Positions 1-5,513 of a stretch of DNA of 7,236 bases are shown piece after piece. Source of the stretch: Gemmatimonadota bacterium (GTDB lineage Bacteria; JBHIER01; G020348925). The stretch spans positions 4,748,672 to 4,755,907 of the forward strand of contig CP070758.1 in assembly GCA_020348925.1 (NCBI GenBank), given 5' to 3'. How positions within the stretch are numbered: position 1 is the first letter of the stretch; each line of letters starts with the position of its first letter. Below the pieces are notes generated by a model. That model searched no databases. It saw nothing but the letters and a program-made list of their open reading frames with translations, and had not been told where the DNA came from. A program made the translations under genes and the position numbers.

Positions 1-3
1 AAA

Positions 4-10
4 AAGGAGG
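4..10 (+). promoter_or_regulatory. Shine-Dalgarno site of the propeller gene
   Basis: The bases AAGGAGG match the anti-SD core very well. They lie 5 bases before a GTG (16-18) and 8 bases before an adjacent in-frame TTG (19-21). Spacing slightly favours TTG, codon rank favours GTG. The two choices differ by one residue at the start of the signal peptide, so the mature protein would be the same. The promoter lies outside the window. Confidence 0.85.
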
Positions 11-15
11 GAGCC

Positions 16-2241
16 GTGTTGAAAAAGATATCTTTCGTGATGGGATGCCTGCTCATCTCATTGGCAGGCCAGGCCATGGGGAGTTGGGAATGGCAGAATT
101 TAGGGAATGATCTGAGCAGCGTTTTCTTTGTCGATGACAATTCGGGCTGGACTGTGGGGGAATTGGGCATCGTTCTTCATACACATGACGGTGGGAAAAG
201 CTGGGTGGCACAGAGCTGCGAAACGAAGAAGTGCCTTTCGGATGTACATTTTGTTGATGATAAAACAGGCTGGGCAGTGGGAGGAGGCGGTACAATCATG
301 CACACGAAAGATGGTGGGGATAGCTGGACATCTCAATATTTCGGGATTTTCAATCGGTTCTCGGATGTGCATTTTGTCGATGACAGGAACGGTTGGGTCG
401 TGGGCAAGACGGTGTTGGGTGATAGAGGTGTGGTCGTCCATACAACCGACGGTGGGAATACGTGGGTAAAGCAGCGTGTCAGCACTGACCACTACCTCAC
501 AGGCGTCTTTTTTGTAAGCGAGAAGGTCGGCTGGATGGTCGGCAGGACCCGATTGAGTGATCAGGGAGTCCTTTTTACTACAGAGGATGGTGGGGATACC
601 TGGCTCGCATTGCACCTTAAGGATTCCATCGGATTTGAAAACGTCTATTTTGTCGATGCAAATTGTGGCTGGATTGTGGGTGGAAATCATGAAAACGGTA
701 CGAGTATTATCGAGTATACCAATAACGGAGGTCGGACCTGGACTGTTCAGAACTCAGTTGTCGATGAATGCCTCGTGGATGTCCATTTTATTAATGCCAA
801 CACCGGTTGGGTCGCTGGCCACGAAGGCGCCCTGTTAAACACCACCGACGGTGGGAGCAATTGGATCGCAAAAAATCCGGCGGGCGACTGCTACCTGGCC
901 GGGGTCCATTTTATCGATGCTGGCACAGGCTGGATCGTCGGTGGACGCAAAGAATGGTCAGGGGGTATCATTATGCAGACATCTGATGGCGGGGGCAATT
1001 GGAATATCAACATCTCTCCGGTGACCACAGTCGATCTGCTCAATGGGTGCTTTGCTGACGTGACTACCGGGTGGCTGGTGGGATCGGGCGGTACCATCCT
1101 TCACACCATTGATAGTGGAAATGAGTGGAACCCTCAAAACTCCGGGACTGACGAATCCCTTTCAGATGTTTCTTTTGTCGACGACCAGACGGGTTGGGTG
1201 GTGGGATTCTACGGTACCGTTCGTCACACAACAGATGGCGGGATTAACTGGGTCACTCAAAACGCGGGAACAGAGAATCATCTCACGGGTCTTTTCTTTT
1301 TCGACGCCAGTACCGGCTGGATTGTGGGAAAGCCTGCGTGGAAGGGACCGGGCGTCCTACTGCGTACGACCGATGGTGGGAGTACCTGGGTCGCTCAGGA
1401 CATAGGAGAGTATGAGTTTTCATATGGACTCGAAAGTGTCTGTTTCGTTGATGAAAACACTGGCTGGATCGTTGGGGGGTCTTGCTGGGGGGATTCAACC
1501 ATTATTCTCCACACGGCCGATGCTGGGAATACCTGGACCGCTCAAGTTTGTGAAACCCACCACTACCTCACAAGTGTCTCCTTTGTCGATGCCAGCACCG
1601 GCTGGGCAGTTGGTGAAAAAGGAACCATCCTTCATACGGATGATGGTGGGGTCAACTGGAGGATTCAAGACTCCGGAATTGATAACAATTTCACGGAGGT
1701 CCATTTTGTCGATGCCAATATGGGCTGGATAGTCGGTAAAGGAGGCATCGTCCTCCAGACATACGATGGTGGGGTCACCTGGAGGGTTCAGAGATCCGGG
1801 ATCAATAATGATCTGAATGGAATCAGTTTCACTGATGACGGCACCGGCTGGATAGTGGGAAATAAGGGAATCATTTTACGTTCGGAGAGTGAGGGTATTG
1901 TAATGACTGAGATTTCAATTGAGGAAGATTACAACCAGGCTGAAGAATCGCCGACCAGTTTCTGTTTGGCTCAAAACTATCCCAATCCCTTCAATTGTGA
2001 AACAGATATCAGATATCAGATACCGGAGGGTGGATCACCTGAACGGACGACACTGAAAATCTACAATATCCTGGGGCAGGAAATAAGAACGCTGGTTGAT
2101 GGGGTTAAAGAATCCGGATATCACAGGGTAAAATGGGATGGCCGGGATCGGTATGGTAGGGAGGTCGCCAGCGGAACATATTTCTACCGCCTCACGATTG
2201 GATCCTTCACCGTTGCCCGAAGCATGACGGTGATGAAATAA
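16..2241 (+). CDS. Secreted YCF48/BNR-like beta-propeller protein with type IX sorting domain
   Basis: Predicted exported protein of 741 residues. Residues 1-22 form a signal peptide: KK at 3-4, a hydrophobic core around MGCLLISLAG, and small residues before a likely cleavage site at about 20-22. Residues 33 to about 623 hold fourteen repeats of 41-49 residues with the pattern V-x-F-V-D-x-x-x-G-W-x-V-G, then HT-x-DGG-x-x-W. This matches the YCF48-like (PSII_BNR) propeller family, whose founding members assist photosystem II assembly; in heterotrophic FCB bacteria such proteins are usually uncharacterised surface or secreted proteins. No photosynthetic role is suggested here. After a linker, residues 648-741 form a Por-type/FlgD-Ig-like C-terminal domain: NYPNPFN at 654-660, then LKIYNILGQEI, then W-D-G-R-D and SGTYFYRL. 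In the family this domain directs type IX export and cell-surface attachment. No catalytic motif is visible and the ligand is unknown. The stop is TAA. It is transcribed toward the kinase operon, so the two units are independent. Confidence 0.93.
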   Translation: MLKKISFVMGCLLISLAGQAMGSWEWQNLGNDLSSVFFVDDNSGWTVGELGIVLHTHDGGKSWVAQSCETKKCLSDVHFVDDKTGWAVGGGGTIMHTKDGGDSWTSQYFGIFNRFSDVHFVDDRNGWVVGKTVLGDRGVVVHTTDGGNTWVKQRVSTDHYLTGVFFVSEKVGWMVGRTRLSDQGVLFTTEDGGDTWLALHLKDSIGFENVYFVDANCGWIVGGNHENGTSIIEYTNNGGRTWTVQNSVVDECLVDVHFINANTGWVAGHEGALLNTTDGGSNWIAKNPAGDCYLAGVHFIDAGTGWIVGGRKEWSGGIIMQTSDGGGNWNINISPVTTVDLLNGCFADVTTGWLVGSGGTILHTIDSGNEWNPQNSGTDESLSDVSFVDDQTGWVVGFYGTVRHTTDGGINWVTQNAGTENHLTGLFFFDASTGWIVGKPAWKGPGVLLRTTDGGSTWVAQDIGEYEFSYGLESVCFVDENTGWIVGGSCWGDSTIILHTADAGNTWTAQVCETHHYLTSVSFVDASTGWAVGEKGTILHTDDGGVNWRIQDSGIDNNFTEVHFVDANMGWIVGKGGIVLQTYDGGVTWRVQRSGINNDLNGISFTDDGTGWIVGNKGIILRSESEGIVMTEISIEEDYNQAEESPTSFCLAQNYPNPFNCETDIRYQIPEGGSPERTTLKIYNILGQEIRTLVDGVKESGYHRVKWDGRDRYGREVASGTYFYRLTIGSFTVARSMTVMK
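112..1884 (+). repeat. Fourteen tandem propeller-blade repeats inside the secreted protein
   Basis: The repeats start at residues 33, 74, 115, 161, 207, 253, 294, 341, 382, 423, 472, 518, 559 and 600. Units 1, 2, 6, 8, 9, 12 and 13 are 41 residues; units 3, 4, 5, 7, 10 and 11 are 46-49 residues, mostly because of a 5-6 residue insertion after the W-x-V-G strand. Unit 14 lacks the closing DGG-x-x-W strand. The N-terminal residues 23-31, beginning SWEWQ, resemble exactly that missing strand. Units 12 and 13 (1567-1689 and 1690-1812) share 24 of 41 residues and long stretches of similar DNA. Confidence 0.9.
1957..2238 (+). other. C-terminal type IX (Por) sorting / FlgD-Ig-like domain
   Basis: This covers residues 648-741 of the propeller protein. 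The opening NYPNPFN motif, the KIYNILGQE strand, the WDGRD turn and the SGTYFYRL strand near the end are typical of the type A sorting domain family. One departure is cysteine instead of the usual proline straight after NPFN (residue 661). By family knowledge the domain is recognised by the outer-membrane type IX translocon; the translocon genes are not in this window. Confidence 0.85.
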
Positions 2242-2248
2242 GATTGTG

Positions 2249-2277
2249 GGGTAGGTTTTCAAAGCTACCCTTTTGTT
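2249..2277 (+). terminator. Rho-independent terminator of the propeller gene
   Basis: GGGTAG (2249-2254) pairs perfectly with CTACCC (2265-2270) around a 10-base loop, followed by TTTTGTT. It begins 7 bases after the TAA stop, the expected place for the end of this transcript. Confidence 0.75.
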
Positions 2278-2291
2278 CATAAAATGAGTAG

Positions 2292-2319
2292 GGGCGAACC
2301 AGCGTGTTCGCCCTTTTTT
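2292..2319 (+). terminator. Second, stronger rho-independent terminator
   Basis: GGGCGAAC (2292-2299) pairs with GTTCGCCC (2306-2313) around a 6-base loop and is followed directly by six T. The 8-bp GC-rich stem plus T-run makes it stronger than the hairpin before it. On the opposite strand the same stem is followed only by a short T-containing stretch, so it may also weakly stop the convergent kinase transcript. The palindrome looks like a dispersed, REP-like element (inference). Confidence 0.8.
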
Positions 2320-2511
2320 GTATGCGATATGAATAGTTCTCCGGTAGGTCTACACATTGGTCTGCCCCATAAAAGATGTTCTATCTGTTTTTGAGGTATA
2401 TATTTCACGGAAAATTCTTAATACGGTCAGTCTACTGACTAATTTTTTATAAATTCGGTCAATTTGTAACACATTTTTTCTCTCTATCAGCTCTATGGGC
2501 GAAGTTTCAAG
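2320..2511. other. AT-rich intergenic spacer without recognisable gene
   Basis: The spacer separates the convergent transcripts. I see no credible coding sequence with a start and ribosome site, no tRNA-like fold and no tandem repeat. The one structured element is a small hairpin: GTCAG (2426-2430) pairs with CTGAC (2435-2439) around a 4-base loop, followed by a T-run at 2443-2448. It could be a weak third terminator on the plus strand. A direct repeat CTCTAT-CAG-CTCTAT lies near 2483-2497. Confidence 0.5.
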
Positions 2512-2745
2512 TTATTCTATCAATCCCGCCAACCTCGCCTTCGCGTCAATAAATTCCGGCAAATCCTCATCCGCATCCTTCCAAATGTCGAGGAATTTCT
2601 CGTATTCGCTGATTGCTTTCAAATTTTGATCTGTCTCTTCGTACAATTTGGCAAGGCGATAGTGGTAAATTGGATGAATGAGGCGACAGTCTTTCCTGTC
2701 TGGATTAAAATTGATCAACCTCACATATTCATCAATAGACTTGTT
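2512..2745 (-). pseudogene. Severed TPR tail of the kinase, in frame beyond a TAG
   Basis: These 77 codons plus a TAA stop (2512-2514) continue the kinase reading frame directly after its TAG. The translation begins NKSIDEYVRL, which completes the second helix of the TPR that the stop interrupts. It goes on with a full TPR (roughly YHYRLAKLYEE, then KAISEYEKFLDIW) and ends with an acidic segment and a short helix, DLPEFIDAKARLAGLIE. A GTG at 2724-2722 could be called as a start for a 70-residue product, but it lies inside the TPR helix and has no Shine-Dalgarno at a usable distance. I read this as the original C-terminus of the kinase, not a separate gene. It is untranslated unless the TAG is read through or is a sequence error. 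Confidence 0.85.
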
Positions 2746-2748
2746 CTA
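2746..2748 (-). other. In-frame TAG interrupting the kinase TPR domain
   Basis: On the minus strand the codons read GAA-TAG-AAC. By TPR register the stop falls at about position 17 of the motif, just after the turn between helices (AYFEKGE, stop, NKSIDEY), where tyrosine or leucine is common. TAG is one substitution from TAT, TAC, TTG, CAG, AAG and GAG, among others. The other three gene ends visible here use TAA (2239-2241), TAA (2512-2514) and TGA (5501-5503). Confidence 0.85.
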
Positions 2749-5496
2749 TTCACCCTTTTCAAAATAAGCGCGAGCTAAAATATCAACACAGAAAGGAATA
2801 TTTTGGTAAATCAAGTATTTACTTAAAATGGCAGTAGGGGGAACTAAGGGGGATGCTTCTTCGAGTACAGCAATCGACTCATCGACTAAGTTTTGTGCAA
2901 GCAATAGTTCACTCTTGAAAATGTTATGTTGATATATTGCCCTGTCTTTAGCTTGTGGAGTAACTTCAGACATATATAATTCCAACTTAGACAATTTTGT
3001 CATCGCAGAATCAACCTGTCCCTGTTTGACATATATTTGCCCAAGAGACAAACACTTAGCAACCTCACGGTTTACAGACTCTGGATATTCTAAACGATGT
3101 TCTTCAAATGCGTTATTAAAATAACTGTATGCAAGGTCAGTCTGATCTCGGTCGAAATACATCCATCCTGTCAGTAACCCAATCTGGTAAATCAAGATCG
3201 TATTTTCTTCTTTTTTTGCAAGCTTCATTGCCGTTTCAAGACTTTGGAGCGATGACGAGAAACGACCATATAAATATTCATAAACACCTTTCCATGCATA
3301 CCCATCATCTTTAAGTACAGGTTGCTGCACAATATCTATGTAATCGCCAATCCAATTCGTCGCCTCCTGATAATTTTCCTTTAAGGCATAGATGTATCCA
3401 ATACTACGATACGGTGGATAGAAATCAGACTTGATTTCAATTGCTTCCTTATATTTCTCTATCGCTTCATCAAACCTGCCCATTTTCCAATACATCTCAC
3501 CTATGCAATCATAAGGATTTGCGTCCCCAGGCGATATAGATGCATACCTTTCGAAATACTTGATAGCTTCTTCAAAATATTCCATACCCGCATATGCATA
3601 AGCAACGAAGCAAATGGCAATTCCATAGTCGGGATCAAGTTCTAAGGCCTTATTTCCCTCTTCTATTGCTTTATTTAATGGACCATTGTTCAAATACACA
3701 TTACTCAAATAATAATAAACCCTTTTTTCTTTTGGATATTTCTTCTCTATTTGTCTGAGAATGCGAATCTGCTTTTCAGTGTCTCCCTCTATGTAACCAG
3801 AATACAATGCTTCTATAAATAGTTTCTCTTTGTCGGTTGTTCTTTCAGAAAGAGCATTCGCTTTCTCATAAGCCTCAACACTTGCTTTAGTATTGCCCTG
3901 CAAACTATGTGTCCATGCAAGATAAAGATATGCCATTGCAAAAGTTGAATCGATCTCTACTGCTTTTTCAAGAAAGTGTCTGGCATCATTATAATAGGTC
4001 ATTTCAACGTTGTCTCTTCCTCTTAAGAAATTGTAATACGCTTCCAATGAGTTGGTCGTGAGATCGACAATTGGTCTTTGAATCTCTCCTGTCTTACTGT
4101 CAGACAAACCCATTCCTCGGGAGATTTCCAAGCCCAATTCATCAATATGCTCCCCTAAGATACTTTCCTCTCCTCTACCTTTCAAGCTGGCGCTTTTCAA
4201 GAGTTTCTTCGAATTTACATCCAACACCTTCACGTCGGTGATGAACATTTCCCCGGCTTTGGCAAAACTTCCCAGAACAATGGTATTCACATCATCCATT
4301 CGGCACAGCTCAAAGCCGAGTTCGCTGTCTATGACTTCAACATCACCCTTATTCAATTGTTTTGCGAGATCACGCATCCGTTCCCATGTGTTGACCATGA
4401 ACTGTGGAGATTGCTCCAGCTTGGTGATGAGGAGGTTAGGGATGACCTTCTGCAGGTAATCGTATGTAGGGTCTCCGGTTTGGTTTTCGAAGCTGATTAC
4501 GGCGATGGGTATCCGTTCAGCTTCTTGAGATTGATCGAAAAGAAGAGGGCGAAATATGAAAAATGCCATTGCTATCAGAACAATAAGGCCGGTGGGAACC
4601 ATAGTCTTCATCAATCTCTGTTTCTTCCGTTTTCTTTGAAGTGACTCTGGTGGTTGAATTGCACCAGTTGTTATGGACGCTTGCTTTACTTTTTTCAGAT
4701 CATCCAATAATTCACTCACATTCTGATACCGATCCTCTTTCTCCTTCTCCATTGCCCTGAGAATGATCCATTCAAGTTCCTGAGGAACACCTGTATTGAG
4801 GTCAGTGATGGTTTCAGGCGTTTCATTGATGATCGAATATATCACGGCCTGATCACTGTCGGCTTTGAAGGGTACTTTTCCGGTTAAAAGCTCATACAGG
4901 ACCACACCCAGAGACCAGATGTCGGACTGCTGGTCGACTTCCTTCCCGCGGGCCTGTTCAGGGGACATATAGGTCACAGTGCCCATGACGGTGCCCTCGG
5001 TGGTCAGTTTTGTTCGTCCTGTCAACCTGGCCAGCCCAAAATCGGTGATCTTGACCTGTCCCTTTTCCGTGACCATAATGTTGGCCGGTTTGATATCCCG
5101 GTGGATGATGCCTTTCTCGTGGGCGGCTTGCAACCCCTGGGCGATCTGGGTGGTATAGTCGATAGCCTCGTCTACAGATAGAGGCATGGCGCGCCGTGCC
5201 CCTACAATATCATGTAATGATTGGCCCTCGATATACTCCATGACAATGAAAGTTTGACCGTCGGTCTCTTCTATCTCATGAATGGTGCAAATATTGGGAT
5301 GGTTGAGAGCCGCAGCAGCCCGGGCTTCGTTGAGGAAACGTTCCTTGGCTGCGGAATCTTTGTTCAACTCGGGTGGAAGGAATTTGAGAGCGACGGTGCG
5401 TTTGAGTTTCGTATCCTCGGCCTTGTACACTACCCCCATACCACCCTCGCCAATTTTTTCGAGGATTTTATAATGTGAAATGGTTTTACCGATCAT
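2746..5496 (-). CDS. Membrane Ser/Thr protein kinase with TolB-N-like and TPR sensor region
   Basis: Encodes 916 residues to the TAG. The PknB-type (Hanks) kinase domain spans about 9-270 and has all key residues: glycine loop GEGGMG (16-21), ATP lysine K38, helix-C glutamate E57, catalytic HRDIKPAN (132-139, base D134), DFG (152-154), and SPE (178-180). The activation loop is rich in threonine (T165, T166, T169, T173), typical of autophosphorylation. A basic stretch (288-297) leads into one membrane helix (about 299-319). Residues about 328-460 start with IPIAVISFENQTGD and resemble the TolB N-terminal/FlgO-like fold. From about 484 onward come many TPR motifs, e.g. KAIEEGNKALELDP and DEAIEKYKEAIEI. 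Expected topology is kinase in the cytoplasm and TolB-like/TPR part outside, for binding a protein partner; substrates are unknown. The start ATG lies 4 bases after the preceding gene's TGA, implying translational coupling. The frame continues past the TAG, so this product is probably truncated relative to an ancestral 994-codon form. Confidence 0.92.
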   Translation of the reverse strand: MIGKTISHYKILEKIGEGGMGVVYKAEDTKLKRTVALKFLPPELNKDSAAKERFLNEARAAAALNHPNICTIHEIEETDGQTFIVMEYIEGQSLHDIVGARRAMPLSVDEAIDYTTQIAQGLQAAHEKGIIHRDIKPANIMVTEKGQVKITDFGLARLTGRTKLTTEGTVMGTVTYMSPEQARGKEVDQQSDIWSLGVVLYELLTGKVPFKADSDQAVIYSIINETPETITDLNTGVPQELEWIILRAMEKEKEDRYQNVSELLDDLKKVKQASITTGAIQPPESLQRKRKKQRLMKTMVPTGLIVLIAMAFFIFRPLLFDQSQEAERIPIAVISFENQTGDPTYDYLQKVIPNLLITKLEQSPQFMVNTWERMRDLAKQLNKGDVEVIDSELGFELCRMDDVNTIVLGSFAKAGEMFITDVKVLDVNSKKLLKSASLKGRGEESILGEHIDELGLEISRGMGLSDSKTGEIQRPIVDLTTNSLEAYYNFLRGRDNVEMTYYNDARHFLEKAVEIDSTFAMAYLYLAWTHSLQGNTKASVEAYEKANALSERTTDKEKLFIEALYSGYIEGDTEKQIRILRQIEKKYPKEKRVYYYLSNVYLNNGPLNKAIEEGNKALELDPDYGIAICFVAYAYAGMEYFEEAIKYFERYASISPGDANPYDCIGEMYWKMGRFDEAIEKYKEAIEIKSDFYPPYRSIGYIYALKENYQEATNWIGDYIDIVQQPVLKDDGYAWKGVYEYLYGRFSSSLQSLETAMKLAKKEENTILIYQIGLLTGWMYFDRDQTDLAYSYFNNAFEEHRLEYPESVNREVAKCLSLGQIYVKQGQVDSAMTKLSKLELYMSEVTPQAKDRAIYQHNIFKSELLLAQNLVDESIAVLEEASPLVPPTAILSKYLIYQNIPFCVDILARAYFEKGE

Positions 5497-5513
5497 ACCG
5501 TCACTTCACTTCC
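5497..5513 (-). promoter_or_regulatory. Translation start context of the kinase gene, coupled to upstream stop
   Basis: On the minus strand the end of the upstream gene reads through TGA, then CGGT, then ATG. The best Shine-Dalgarno-like bases, GGAAG (5513-5509), are 12 bases from the ATG, which is weak and distant. The kinase is therefore likely translated by ribosomes finishing the upstream gene. No promoter is evident in this overlap. Confidence 0.55.

Noticed and set aside
100-690. Long open frame of 196 codons on the minus strand inside the propeller gene
   Set aside because: It is antisense to a strongly supported repeat protein. Its length comes from the repeated codon pattern of the blades on the other strand, and it shows no domain or ribosome site.
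112-1884. CRISPR-like or satellite tandem repeat
   Set aside because: The periodicity (123-147 bases) keeps the reading frame, varies at synonymous positions and encodes propeller blades. There is no constant repeat with unique spacers.
2388-2460. Possible promoter in the AT-rich spacer
   Set aside because: There are T/A-rich boxes, but no gene starts downstream on either strand and no convincing -35/-10 pair at proper spacing. The position between convergent gene ends argues against it.
2512-2724. Separate small TPR gene starting at a GTG
   Set aside because: The GTG lies within a TPR helix that begins upstream, in the same frame as the kinase, and lacks a suitably spaced Shine-Dalgarno. 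It is better explained as the severed kinase C-terminus.
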